DNA of 64,000 nucleotides, taken from contig NZ_JACFSK010000001.1 of the NCBI RefSeq assembly GCF_016100455.1, forward strand, positions 310,001 through 374,000, read 5' to 3'. The stretch is from Bartonella sp. M0283. Its GTDB lineage: Bacteria > Pseudomonadota > Alphaproteobacteria > Rhizobiales > Rhizobiaceae. The notes under the pieces were generated by a model that saw nothing but the letters and a program-made list of their open reading frames with translations, did not search any database and was not told the DNA's origin. The translations under genes were made by a program, and so were the position numbers. Below are positions 20,561-29,842 of this stretch, in pieces (position 1 is the first letter of the stretch; each line of letters begins with the position of its first letter).

Positions 20561-21952
20561 CAAAATTCTCTATTATCAGGCGCAACAGGTAAAAATTGCG
20601 GTCATTTCTTCGATTTGCAAAATGATTGCCATTTTGTCAATCAATGGGGACTTCTTACCCCACATTTAACAATAATGCCATTTTTAACCGGCAATAAACA
20701 ATGATCGTACCATAAAAATTGTCTTTTCTTTTAGGCTTTCAACCAAGACCAATTGCCTTTGCGGCGCGTGTAGCCGGCTGGAAACAGCATAAACTCCCTA
20801 AAGTTATTGAGCGGAAATAATTTTGAAAAAAGCCTAAAAGAAAACGGCCAAATGGCGCAAAACCGCTTTAATATTTCGGGCTGTTGAAAATTTAATCCCG
20901 CCGCTGCGCAATTCTTCCCGGACAATTTATTTTTTGAAGGAAAACTCTCGCCCGAAGACTCATAGGTTAAGCAAGACGGTAAAAAAATAGCTGGAAAACA
21001 GTGGATAGCGAAAAATCGGTAAAATAATAAGATGGGGAGACGTTGAAATATTTAACGTTTTTTCCTCAAAGCTCATGTTTTTGACCCGAGACGAGGAAAA
21101 CAAAACGAATCACAATCCACCACATGGGAGGGGAATAGAAAAATTGCGTGGCACGAAACCGAACAATAAGGTCAACTGGATTGGTTCACTCATTTTGCCG
21201 GTGTTTTTATCAAAGATAATCTCGAAAATCCCGAGACTTAAGGTTTCAAGTTGAAGGCGCGCCTTTTTCAATAAGCCGACTTGGAAAGGTATCAAAAGTG
21301 ATAGGGAGAAGGGAAACAAGCGGGAAAGCTCATAATTACAAGACATTCGCGGCTTCAAAACGAAAATGGCAGAAAGATTGAAGCAAGAAATATAAAACCG
21401 GTTGATTTGCCCCATAATGATACAGACAATTACTTTAAATTGATGAGGAAAGAAAAATCGGCAATTTTTCTGTTCAAAAAAGAAAAACGCTTTTTTGAAT
21501 AGTTGAACGGATTTTTAGGGACGTTTTTTTAGGGCGCGTTTTTTAAGACACGTTTTATCCGGATTTCATAGACTTTCTCGAGCGGGAGACAAATAATCGC
21601 GCGGCCTTTTCGCTTAAAGCGAAGCTTTTTCGCTTAACACACCACTTTTTGGCTAGATATGCTGCTTTTCCCATGAAGCGTATGAAATCTAGATGCGACG
21701 TGGCTAAAGGTTTGTCGCATAGATGCCGCAGAAAGTGCGACAAAAAGTGTGACAAAAAGTGCGGCAAAAAGACCGGTGGTGCGACGTTTTTAACTTGAAA
21801 CAGCAAGACTTGGGGCGCGGCACCTCGGGAACAAGTTTTTTAAAAAATCGAAACTCCCGATTTCCCGAGAAGAAAGCCATTATGAGAGACTTTATCGTTA
21901 TAAAGCAAGCGACTAAGCGGGAAGCAATCAAAAAGGGGAGAAACGGCGGCTT
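20561..21952. other. 1.4 kb gene-poor stretch between fhs and tRNA-Met
   Basis: No supported gene. Open frames here are short, AT-rich and without ribosome binding sites or domains. At about 21606-21640 the word TTCGCTTAAAGCGAA and relatives recur as small hairpins, and a 12 bp tandem repeat follows at 21731. The fhs promoter must lie near 20570-20700. Confidence 0.45.
21731..21766. repeat. 12 bp tandem repeat, three copies
   Basis: GAAAGTGCGACA, AAAAGTGTGACA and AAAAGTGCGGCA follow each other without gaps, with a partial fourth copy AAAAGACC. Confidence 0.8.
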
Positions 21953-22029
21953 TGGTAGCGGAGGAGGGATTTGAACCCCCGACACAAGGATTATGATTCC
22001 TCTGCTCTGACCTACTGAGCTACTCCGCC
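21953..22029 (-). tRNA. tRNA-Met (anticodon CAT)
   Basis: The minus strand folds as a 77-base tRNA with acceptor arms GGCGGAG and CTCCGCT (G1:U72), discriminator A and an encoded CCA (21953-21955). The D-arm has AGCTCAGTAGGTCAGAGC, the anticodon loop is ATCATAA (CAT), and the T-arm has GGGGGTTCAAATCCC. The weak first pair and overall sequence match elongator tRNA-Met of Rhizobiales. A CAT anticodon can also mark tRNA-Ile2 with lysidine, which I judge less likely. Initiator tRNA is unlikely because it normally lacks the first pair and has GGG/CCC in the anticodon stem. Confidence 0.92.
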
Positions 22030-22200
22030 ACAAAAAATGTCTTTTTAAAAAACATTTAGCCGTGGCGGCGATATAAGGGGTTCAATCCCACTCTGTCAAG
22101 CATCGTTTTTGAGCTTTTCTCTTGTCAATGGCGTTCATGACCGATATTGAACAAATAAGATATTGCTTTTTAGTTCAGCAATAAGGATAAGGCATAGACA

Positions 22201-23208
22201 ATGGCTCCACGCGTAGCAGTTTTGGGATGTGGTTATTGGGGGAGCAATCACATACGTACTTTGAAAAGTCTGGGAGCGCTCGCAGCCGTTTCCGACGTGA
22301 ACGTTCATCGTGCGGAAGGGTTTGCAGCAGAACACGATGTCGAGGCAATCCCCGTTGAAGAGATTTTCACCCGTAAAGATATAGATGCTATGGTTCTGGC
22401 ACTGCCGCCGCAATTTCATGCGGAAAACGCCATCAGGGCGATTGAAGGCGGTAAGGATGTGCTGGTTGAAAAACCGATTGCGCTTAATGTCGAGGATGCA
22501 GAGCGCGAAGTGCGCATTGCACGCGAACATAAGCGCATCTTCATGGTCGGGCATGTTTTGCGCTATCATCCGGCATTTGAAAAATTGCTTGAACTTGTCA
22601 ATGAAGGGGTATTGGGCGAAGTGCGCTATATTCATGCGCACCGTCTGGGGCTTGGCAAATTCCATACCGAAAGTGATGCATTGTGGGATCTCGCGCCCCA
22701 CGACCTTTCAATGATTCTGGCTATAACAAAATGCGAACCGTCGGAAATTCACGGCGAGGGCGCGGCGATTATCGATAATCTCTCCGATTTTGCTCATGTC
22801 CATATGAAATTTCCCAATGGCATGCGCAGCCACCTTTTTGCTTCCCGCCTTAATCCCTATCGTGAACGGCGTTTGACGGTGGTTGGCACCAAAGCCATGG
22901 CCGTGTTTGATGATGTCGAACCGTGGGGAAGAAAGCTTGCCATTTACCGTTTCGAGGTTTGGCAGGACAATAATCAATGGGCATTTACCGCCGACGAGCC
23001 GGAATATATTCCGGTTGAAGAGGCAATGCCGCTTACCCGCGAATTGCAGCACTTCCTGCACTGTATCGAAACCCGTGAGGAACCGCGCACCAATGGCGAT
23101 GAAGCCATTGCCGTTTTGCGTATTCTGACGGCCGGCAGTGTCCATCATAAAGCAAAGGAAATTTCTGGTAAAACGCAGGCAAAAAATAAAGATACGGCGA
23201 AGAAATAA
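22201..23208 (+). CDS. gnnA: Gfo/Idh/MocA-type UDP-sugar 3-dehydrogenase
   Basis: This 335-residue NAD-dependent oxidoreductase has the dinucleotide-binding motif GCGYWG at residues 9-14 and the catalytic EKPIALN motif of the Gfo/Idh/MocA family, followed by GHVLRYHPAFEKLL and a C-terminal alpha/beta domain. The next gene encodes a sugar aminotransferase. That pair is the hallmark of making a 3-amino sugar from a 3-keto intermediate. In relatives (Brucella, Bartonella) lipid A is built on 2,3-diamino-glucose, which GnnA and GnnB supply as UDP-GlcNAc3N, so that is the most likely role. WlbA/WbpB-type dehydrogenases acting on UDP-GlcNAcA for O-antigen are the main alternative, and the sequence alone does not decide. 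The C-terminus is Lys-rich. Confidence 0.7.
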   Translation: MAPRVAVLGCGYWGSNHIRTLKSLGALAAVSDVNVHRAEGFAAEHDVEAIPVEEIFTRKDIDAMVLALPPQFHAENAIRAIEGGKDVLVEKPIALNVEDAEREVRIAREHKRIFMVGHVLRYHPAFEKLLELVNEGVLGEVRYIHAHRLGLGKFHTESDALWDLAPHDLSMILAITKCEPSEIHGEGAAIIDNLSDFAHVHMKFPNGMRSHLFASRLNPYRERRLTVVGTKAMAVFDDVEPWGRKLAIYRFEVWQDNNQWAFTADEPEYIPVEEAMPLTRELQHFLHCIETREEPRTNGDEAIAVLRILTAGSVHHKAKEISGKTQAKNKDTAKK

Positions 23209-23332
23209 TGTAAAAAGCTGTTACATGCGTCATAGAACTTTGATTACATATTGTTCGTCTAAGGCGTTATGTTAGGCAAGCCGTGCCAATGAATGATTCG
23301 GCCAGCTAAACAATTATAGCAACGGAGTGAAT

Positions 23333-24451
23333 ATGCAATTTATAGATCTTGGAGCGCAAAGGGCGCGTATTAAAGATAAAATCAATACGGCTATTGCCCA
23401 TGTGATTGAAAGTGGCAAATATATTCTCGGGCCGGAAGTCGAAGAATTCGAAAAACGTATGGCCGATTATATCGGCGTTAAACATGTGATCGGCTGCTCG
23501 AACGGCACTGACGCATTGTTGATGCCGCTTATGGCTGAAAATATCGGACCGGGAGATGCTGTTTTCTGCCCAAGCTTTACATTTGCCGCAACCGCCGAAG
23601 TTGTTGCTTTAACCGGTGCAGAGCCGGTTTTTGTCGATATTCTGCCCGATACTTTCAATATGGATCCGGCAAAACTCGAAGAAGCCATTGCAATGATCAA
23701 AAAAGAAGGCCGCCTCACACCACGGGCGATCATTCCTGTTGATCTCTTCGGTCTTCCTGCCGACTTTAATAGAATTTCGGCAATTGCCGCCAAAGAAAAC
23801 CTGTTTATTATTGAAGATGCCGCACAAGCCATTGGCGGAAAACATGAAAATGCCATGTGCGGCGCTTTTGGCAATGTCGGCGCAACCAGCTTCTATCCGG
23901 CAAAACCGCTCGGCTGCTATGGTGATGGCGGCGCAATGTTTACCGATGATGATGATCTTGCAGAGCGTCTGCGTTCAATCTATTTCCACGGCAAAGGTTC
24001 ATCCCAATATGACAATGTCCGCATCGGCTTGAATTCGCGTCTTGATACCATTCAGGCTGCGATTTTGTTGCAGAAACTTGATATTCTTGAAGACGAGATG
24101 GAAAAACGCGCCGTTATCGGCAAACGTTATAGCGACGGTCTGAAAGACGTTGTCAAAACCCCGAAAATCGAAAAAGGGTCGCGCTCTGCCTTTGCCCAAT
24201 ACACAATCGTTGTAGAAGACCGTAACGGGCTTCAGGCACACCTCAAAAATGCCGGTATTCCATCCATGATCTATTACATCAAGCCGTTGCATTTGCAGAC
24301 AGCCTACCGTCATTTCCCGCAAGCCAAAGGTGGCCTTCCGGTTTCCGAATATGCAGCCGATCACGTTTTGAGCTTGCCGATGCATCCTTATTTGCCGGAA
24401 AGCGATCAGGACAAAATTATCGGCTTGATCCGGGAATTTTGCGGTAAGTGA
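23333..24451 (+). CDS. gnnB: DegT/DnrJ-type UDP-3-keto-sugar aminotransferase
   Basis: This PLP enzyme has 372 residues from the ATG at 23333, which has GGAG five bases ahead; a GTG two codons upstream is less likely. Family marks are GCSNGTDAL near the N-terminus, IIEDAAQAIGG with the Asp that contacts the cofactor, and SFYPAKPLGCYGDGGA with the Schiff-base Lys at about residue 191. It would transfer the amino group of glutamate to the 3-keto sugar made by the neighbouring dehydrogenase. The role proposed is UDP-GlcNAc3N synthesis for diamino-glucose lipid A, by analogy with GnnB. A WbpE/WlbC-like O-antigen role remains possible. The gap of 124 bases to the dehydrogenase gene allows a separate promoter. 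Confidence 0.72.
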   Translation: MQFIDLGAQRARIKDKINTAIAHVIESGKYILGPEVEEFEKRMADYIGVKHVIGCSNGTDALLMPLMAENIGPGDAVFCPSFTFAATAEVVALTGAEPVFVDILPDTFNMDPAKLEEAIAMIKKEGRLTPRAIIPVDLFGLPADFNRISAIAAKENLFIIEDAAQAIGGKHENAMCGAFGNVGATSFYPAKPLGCYGDGGAMFTDDDDLAERLRSIYFHGKGSSQYDNVRIGLNSRLDTIQAAILLQKLDILEDEMEKRAVIGKRYSDGLKDVVKTPKIEKGSRSAFAQYTIVVEDRNGLQAHLKNAGIPSMIYYIKPLHLQTAYRHFPQAKGGLPVSEYAADHVLSLPMHPYLPESDQDKIIGLIREFCGK

Positions 24452-24508
24452 GAATAGCTTTGCTATTGCCGACTGGCGATCACAAATAGCGATTGAGAAT
24501 AAAAGAAG

Positions 24509-24537
24509 AAGACCGGTTTCATGCCGGTCTTTTTTTA
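24509..24537 (+). terminator. intrinsic terminator after gnnB
   Basis: AAGACCGG (24509-24516) and CCGGTCTT (24524-24531) form an eight-pair stem with a TTTCATG loop, followed by TTTTTT. Confidence 0.9.
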
Positions 24538-24546
24538 TTTCCTAAA

Positions 24547-24637
24547 AAATTTATCGGGCTGCAAATTTATCAGGTAGTAAATTTATAACGTAGCAAATTG
24601 ATCGGATAACAAATTTATCGGGTAATGAATTTATTCG
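24547..24637. repeat. 16 bp tandem repeat, five and a half copies
   Basis: Units AAATTTATCGGGCTGC, AAATTTATCAGGTAGT, AAATTTATAACGTAGC, AAATTGATCGGATAAC and AAATTTATCGGGTAAT run without gaps from 24547, then GAATTTATTCG. The array begins ten bases after the gnnB terminator. It has no coding potential. Confidence 0.88.
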
Positions 24638-25071
24638 TCTCGAAAACGTCTTCCTGATTGGGCTTAGCTTTTCCATTCATCTTGATGAACTTCTCGTCAC
24701 ACATGTCTTTATCCCATGCGAAAAGACAGCGGATGAGATCGCTCATTCAACAAAACAATGGTCGCAAATTTTGGGCCCGCTTTCTTGTCCCAAGAAATTT
24801 TTTCAACTTTATTGATTTCAGAATTCGGGCAGGCTGTTCAATGAATGGATGAAAAGCAAAAGCTTGGAAAAGACCAAGCTCTTGAATAAAAGAGAAGTCC
24901 TGAGCTTAACAAACGGAAAGGCTGAATAAGCTACAATTGGCAATTGGCGAGTGCTCTATTGCAGACAAGCGCGAGAGGGCATCAGCCCTCCGCAATCCCC
25001 GCCTGAATAAGGGGGAGTGCGTATATCCACTCTAGAACCCACCTTGATGACGGGAGAACGGCATAGAAGCC
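24638..25071. other. intergenic stretch after the 16 bp repeat
   Basis: No gene seen. It forms the 3' side of two converging genes (gnnB and the purine permease). Confidence 0.45.
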
Positions 25072-26394
25072 TTAGAACACCCCGCCTTCCATCAGAAAAC
25101 GTATGATGAAGAGTAAAGCGATAATCCACGTTGCGGGGTGAACATCCCGCCACTTGCCGGTAATTGTTTTCAAAATAGCATAGCTTATGAAGCCGAAGGC
25201 AAGGCCGTTGGCGATGGAATAGGTAAACGGCATCAAAAGAGCGGTAAGTGCTGCCGGAACGGCTTCGACAATGTCGTTCCAATTGATTTCGGCAAATTCA
25301 CGCATCATCAGACAGGCAACAAAAATCAATGCCGGTGCGGTGGCATAGGCAGGGATTGAAAGCGCGATAGGAGCAAAAAACAGAGCAAGCAGGAAGAACA
25401 CACCAACGGTTATTGCCGTGAGCCCTGTACGCCCGCCAGCAGCAACGCCGGAGGCACTTTCAACAAATGCGGTGGTGGAACTGGTGCCGATCAGGGAGCC
25501 GGCGAGAATGGCCGTGCTGTCGGCAAAAAGTGCACGCCCAAGATTATTGGGTTTATCGTCGGGAATAAGACCGGCACGTTTGCCAACGCCGACAAGTGTG
25601 CCAGTAGCGTCGAATATTTCAACAAGCACAAAAACCAGAAGCACATGGAAAATGCCGCTATGCAATACGCCCACAATATCAAGCTTTAAAAAGGTCGGTG
25701 CAACAGAAGGAGGAAGCGCAATTCCGCCTGAACTAATAAGAGTTTGAAAACTCTTATAGCCGTCATCGGTAAAGATGAAAGAGAGAATGGTTACAGCGAT
25801 AATACCAATCAGAATGCCGCCGCGTATCTTGAAAGCATCAAGGGCAACAATAATAAAAAGCCCGATACCGGCAAGCACAGGACCTGCTTTGGTTACATCG
25901 CCAAGCCCCACAAGAGTGGCATCATTATTGATAACAATGCCGGCACTCTGGAACGCCACAATGGCCAGAAACATGCCGATACCGGCGCCGATCGCACTGC
26001 GCAAAGACTTCGGCACACCGGCAATGAGCCATTGTCTGACACCTGTTGCTGTTAAAATAAGAAAGACAACACCGGAAAGGAAAACCGCTCCCAAAGCCTG
26101 TTGCCAGCTATAGCCCATAGTAATGACAACCGAATAGGCAAAAAATGCATTGAGCCCCATACCGGGCGCCATGCCGATCGGCCAATTGGCAAGCAACCCC
26201 ATAATGAAAGAGCCGACTGCGGCAGCAATACAAGTCGCAACAAAAACCGCTCCCTTATCCATTCCGGCAGCGCCAAGAATAGTGGGATTGACAGCAAGGA
26301 TGTAGGACATGGTCAGAAAAGTTGTAAGACCGGCACCAATTTCAATGCCGGTGCGCGTATTGTTCGCTTTCAAGTGAAATAGTTTTTCGAGCAT
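25072..26394 (-). CDS. NCS2/AzgA-type purine permease
   Basis: This 440-residue inner-membrane transporter with about 12-14 hydrophobic segments has the AzgA-branch marks FLTMSYILAVNP near the N-terminus, GMAPGMGLNAFFAY in TM3, and EIFDATGTLVGVGKRAG and SSTTAFVESASGVAAGGRTGL in the substrate-binding core. These belong to the family of proton-coupled adenine/guanine/hypoxanthine permeases (AdeP, GhxP, PbuG). It would bring in purine bases for salvage. The exact base preferred cannot be read. It is a single gene facing gnnB. I found no purine riboswitch fold in its upstream region. Confidence 0.9.
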   Translation of the reverse strand: MLEKLFHLKANNTRTGIEIGAGLTTFLTMSYILAVNPTILGAAGMDKGAVFVATCIAAAVGSFIMGLLANWPIGMAPGMGLNAFFAYSVVITMGYSWQQALGAVFLSGVVFLILTATGVRQWLIAGVPKSLRSAIGAGIGMFLAIVAFQSAGIVINNDATLVGLGDVTKAGPVLAGIGLFIIVALDAFKIRGGILIGIIAVTILSFIFTDDGYKSFQTLISSGGIALPPSVAPTFLKLDIVGVLHSGIFHVLLVFVLVEIFDATGTLVGVGKRAGLIPDDKPNNLGRALFADSTAILAGSLIGTSSTTAFVESASGVAAGGRTGLTAITVGVFFLLALFFAPIALSIPAYATAPALIFVACLMMREFAEINWNDIVEAVPAALTALLMPFTYSIANGLAFGFISYAILKTITGKWRDVHPATWIIALLFIIRFLMEGGVF

Positions 26395-26966
26395 CCTACC
26401 GATCCCTGTTAAAACTGTTTTTCAAGTTGGCTTTGCTGTTTTATTGCCGCCACTTAAAACCCTGTTGCGGGTACTGAACCAGTTAGCCTTTTATAACATT
26501 TTGTCGGCATTAGGCTATAAGCTGGGAAGTCTTCAAAGCACAGTTATCGCCTTTGATTCACAGCTTTCTCTTTTCCCGGAAAATTTCGTTTATGTGTCGA
26601 GAGACGAAAGCGCTGAAGCCAATAGATTAAGTAGCCCATTTTTGCCTGATGGCGGGCTGTGGAATGAGCCTCTCTTCAGGAGACTTTCAGTAAAGAAACG
26701 ATATTTTCGAACTCTCCGAAGAAAAAATAAAAACCGGAAAATATGACGGATAACTTTCTTTTCCCTAACCGATTCGTATTAGCGGTTTATCATGCATCCG
26801 TTTTCAAAGACCGGCTGTTGGGTTTCAGCACTGGTCTGAAAAGAAAGGTTTCATCAAAGCTCTTTCGGTGAGCTTATGCTCTTTTACGAAAAACTTTCCA
26901 GTAAAATCGTCATTCAACAATATTTTCACAGCGTCCGGCACTTTTGTCGGGCAAGCCTGTCAGATT
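26395..26966. other. intergenic stretch upstream of the purine permease
   Basis: About 570 bases. It holds the permease promoter and the 3' side of the coiled-coil gene. Small open frames (for example 26444-26746) lack family features and are probably chance. Confidence 0.4.
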
Positions 26967-27791
26967 TCAATTTTGTGCGGATTTTGCTGCTTTTTTACGT
27001 GTTGACGTTCTTTTACGGGAAGCGGGTTTTGCAACTTTGGCAGTGCTTTGACCGGATTGTTTTTTAAGGTGGTTAAGCTCTTTTTTGATGCGCGCAGCCA
27101 GACTTTTTCTATCATGAACTTTTTCAACAAGCTCCGGTATGGGGGAGGTGTCACCTTCGGAAATTGCTACTTCCGCGGTAAATTTTGCAGCAGTGTTCAA
27201 AATCTCCTGACGCAAATTTTCTATATCGGTTTTGGTGGTTTGATTTGCCAAGGCTTCCTTTTTTGCTGCCGCGACTTCTTCTTTCAAAGTTGCAACTTCC
27301 TTTTCCAGTGCTTTCAACTGGTCAGTCCTGTCGGCTTCTGCGCGGCGATCCTTCCTTTCCTGTTGCAACAAATCACGGATTTCGGCGAGCGCCTTGCCTT
27401 TATTGGCGGAAAGTGTGGCGGTAAGCTGCCGCTCGGTTTCGAGTTCTTCTGTCTGGTCTGCCAATTGTTCGGCAAGCAGTCCGGCACGGTGTTCGGCATC
27501 ACCAAGGCGGAAAAGCTCCTCTTTAGCCTGGTCGAGTTCGCGTTTCTGATTGGCAAATTTTTCGTTGAGGCGCTCGAATTTTTCATCGCGCGTTACGAGC
27601 TCAACCGCCTGTTTTGCGCGTAGAAAATCCCTGTCTGCCTCGACTTCGGTAAGGGAAAGCGGTACCTCGGCGGCAATTGCCTGACGGGCAAGATAAAGCG
27701 CACGTCGCCAGATTGCCGGCGATAAAAGAATAAGAACAAAGGTTGTGGCAGCAATGCCAAGAATGAAAAACAGTACCGATTGGATAAGCAT
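26967..27791 (-). CDS. membrane-anchored coiled-coil protein
   Basis: This 274-residue protein has one N-terminal membrane helix (LIQSVLFFILGIAATTFVLI, about residues 2-24). A long helix-forming region follows, rich in Glu, Lys, Ala and Leu with heptad-like spacing (about 60-190), then a C-terminal tail dense in Lys, Arg and Ser. It should sit in the inner membrane with a cytoplasmic coiled coil. The basic tail could touch DNA or acidic lipids, but that is inference. I do not know a named family. It lies directly downstream of eipA on the same strand with a 27-base gap, so both may be co-transcribed, which would hint at an envelope role. GAGG ahead of the ATG supports the start. Confidence 0.75.
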   Translation of the reverse strand: MLIQSVLFFILGIAATTFVLILLSPAIWRRALYLARQAIAAEVPLSLTEVEADRDFLRAKQAVELVTRDEKFERLNEKFANQKRELDQAKEELFRLGDAEHRAGLLAEQLADQTEELETERQLTATLSANKGKALAEIRDLLQQERKDRRAEADRTDQLKALEKEVATLKEEVAAAKKEALANQTTKTDIENLRQEILNTAAKFTAEVAISEGDTSPIPELVEKVHDRKSLAARIKKELNHLKKQSGQSTAKVAKPASRKRTSTRKKAAKSAQN

Positions 27792-27818
27792 AAAATGCCT
27801 CGGGAGCCGGACAAAAGT

Positions 27819-28412
27819 TTAAAACGGATTCCAGGTGGCAGCCGGTGTCAATTTCAGATAACCGATATTGACCCCCAAACGTGCGCCAACACCGGTTCTG
27901 ACCGGTACCAAAAGGATGTTTCCTTTCTTAAGCACATGAAAGCCTACGCCTGCAACAAAATAAGCTGATCCCGAGATACCTGCATAGCGTCCCCAAAGGT
28001 TATTGACGTTATCAAGCTCGTAAACCAGAATCATCAACCGCGACCCTTGACCACCAATATCCCAGCCGACTGTCGGGCCTTGCCAGAAAACCTTATGGTC
28101 ACCGGCATTTTTTGTGTAAAGCGTTCCCTCTCCATAGGTGAGGCCGCCGATAATGGCGCCGGAGCCTTCTTCACCCAGAATATAGCCATTCGGCAAACCG
28201 TATTTTGCAAATACTTTTTCAATTCCGGTTGCCATGCTACCTGCTGCATCGCCAAAAAAACGGTGGCCGGAATCAATAATTTCCTGTGCCGTATAGCGTC
28301 CGTTTTGCTGCTGGGTTTGGGCCTGCGCCGGTGTCAATCCAATATTTGTAAATATAGCCAACGCAAAGAGAAGAACGACTTTACGCCACTGAATATGGAT
28401 GGAACGGTTCAT
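27819..28412 (-). CDS. eipA: EipA-like periplasmic envelope-integrity protein (DUF1134)
   Basis: This 197-residue protein has a Sec signal peptide ending near AQAQ (about residue 32) and the conserved DUF1134 core, with GHRFFGDAAGSMATGIEKVF, GYILGEEGSGAIIGGLTYGEG and a C-terminal GVGARLGVNIGYLKLTP block. In Brucella abortus the DUF1134 protein EipA is periplasmic, its gene is a direct CtrA target, and it is needed for envelope stress resistance and virulence. That is family knowledge; here I see only the sequence and the fact that ctrA and chpT lie next door. It is divergent from chpT, with about 260 bases between them. Confidence 0.85.
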   Translation of the reverse strand: MNRSIHIQWRKVVLLFALAIFTNIGLTPAQAQTQQQNGRYTAQEIIDSGHRFFGDAAGSMATGIEKVFAKYGLPNGYILGEEGSGAIIGGLTYGEGTLYTKNAGDHKVFWQGPTVGWDIGGQGSRLMILVYELDNVNNLWGRYAGISGSAYFVAGVGFHVLKKGNILLVPVRTGVGARLGVNIGYLKLTPAATWNPF

Positions 28413-28676
28413 GTTGTTTCACCTCTTCTGGTCACTCAATGGTTTGAATCTTAATGTAAGCAAAGATCCGGTTTGAACTGATTCTAGCGGGCAAAGTTGT
28501 TTAAATTCTTAAAAACCATAAAAACCCTGAAAATGACCCGAAAGTTTTGGCCAAAAAAGCATGTTTTAAGGAAGTTTGTGTGTTTTCCGGACATTCGATT
28601 TTGATAATTGTCCATGGAATCTTAAGGGTTTTGATTTATGGAACGGTCAAAAGAGTATACTGGAGTTCCAATTATT

Positions 28677-29306
28677 ATGCCACTAGCCGTTACATTAAGC
28701 CCTGCCGATCTTGCCGCATTGTTATGCAGCCGCATTTGTCATGATCTTATTTCGCCGGTCGGGGCAATCAATAATGGGATTGAACTTTATGACGAAGCCG
28801 ATGCGCAGGAAGACGCTATCGAACTTATCCGCATGTCGGCTGTCAATGCATCGTCCAAATTGCAATTTGCCCGCATTGCTTTCGGAGCTGCCGGTTCGGC
28901 AGGAAGCGAAATTGACAGTGGTGACGCCGAGACAGTGGCAAAAAATTACATGGAAAATGAAAAAGGCAATCTTGACTGGAAGGCGCCACGCCTGCTTTTG
29001 CCAAAGAATGAAGTCAAGCTTTTGCTCAATCTGGTTCTGATTGCCAATCTTTCCATTCCGCGCGGCGGTGATATTGTTGTCGAGATTGGCGAGAATAGCG
29101 GAACACGCCTTTTCCAGTTGAAAGTAAGCGGAAAAATGTTGCGCGTGCCGCCAAAATTCTTGGAATTATATAACGGGCAGGTACCGGAAGAACCAATTGA
29201 TGCCCATAGTGTCCAGTTTTATTACGCTCTTTTATTGTCGCAAATGTCGAATATGCCGATCAAAGTTCAGGCACAGCCGGAAATTATTACCTTTATAGCA
29301 GGCTGA
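28677..29306 (+). CDS. chpT: histidine phosphotransferase ChpT
   Basis: This cytoplasmic phosphotransferase relays phosphate from the CckA hybrid kinase to CtrA and CpdR in the alphaproteobacterial cell-cycle circuit. The phosphoacceptor region is SRICHDLISPVGAINNGIEL, with the active His in CHDLISP. A degenerate GHKL-like C-terminal domain follows. From the ATG at 28677 (GGAG eleven bases ahead) the protein has 209 residues and begins MPLAVTLSPADLAALLCS, as ChpT proteins do. An ATG 39 bases upstream gives a longer form that looks less natural. It converges on ctrA, encoded 536 bases away on the other strand. Confidence 0.93.
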   Translation: MPLAVTLSPADLAALLCSRICHDLISPVGAINNGIELYDEADAQEDAIELIRMSAVNASSKLQFARIAFGAAGSAGSEIDSGDAETVAKNYMENEKGNLDWKAPRLLLPKNEVKLLLNLVLIANLSIPRGGDIVVEIGENSGTRLFQLKVSGKMLRVPPKFLELYNGQVPEEPIDAHSVQFYYALLLSQMSNMPIKVQAQPEIITFIAG

Positions 29307-29760
29307 GCGAACCGGATTTCTGACCGGAAAATCATTCCGGTCAAACAACCTCGAACTTTCTGATAAATTACACACAAAATACCGGAATTGGCCCAAAAGC
29401 GGTTAATGCCGGCTCCTGATTGTAAAAAGCCGTCCTATTTCCGAAATTTTTTGCCGCTTACAAAAACGGAAGGGACAAAATTGGACGAGACAAAATTTAT
29501 CCGGCTGGAAAATGCTTTTTAGGCCGGAACAGTTTTTTCAAAGCTCGGGGGGTATTTTGGCCGGCAATAATTTTTAAAATCGGAACTATAATTTTTTTTA
29601 AAGTAAAAATAAAAAGCCAGGAATAACTGGCAAAAAGACAGAATTTGCTGGCAAAAAGACAGAATTTGCTCGCAAAAAAAATTCTGGCCAAAAAAATGCT
29701 GGCAAAAAAGTTTCTGGCAAAAAATTGTCGCCCAAAAAATTATTCGCAAAAACTACAGGC
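29307..29760. repeat. low-complexity spacer with 21 bp repeats
   Basis: The spacer between chpT and ctrA is dominated by GGCAAAAA-type words. Two exact 21 bp copies of CTGGCAAAAAGACAGAATTTG lie at 29627-29647 and 29648-29668, followed by many degenerate copies up to the ctrA terminator. No gene is supported. Frames on the minus strand only translate the repeat. Confidence 0.75.
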
Positions 29761-29805
29761 AAAAAAATGCCGGAACTTTTTCCCGAACGGAAAGAATTCC
29801 GGCAT
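29761..29805 (-). terminator. intrinsic terminator of ctrA
   Basis: On the minus strand ATGCCGGAA (29797-29805) and TTCCGGCAT (29767-29775) pair, with an inner CTTTCC/GGGAAAAAG extension, followed by a run of seven T. It lies 38 bases after the ctrA stop. Confidence 0.88.
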
Positions 29806-29842
29806 GATACTTCAATTTTGAAGAGATGGGATTTTTGAAAAA

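Noticed and set aside
20561..20760. Riboswitch ahead of fhs
   Set aside because: I looked for a folate- or purine-type fold but found no conserved core or strong stems.
21704..22033. 109-codon frame covering tRNA-Met
   Set aside because: It translates through the tRNA gene and a short tandem repeat.
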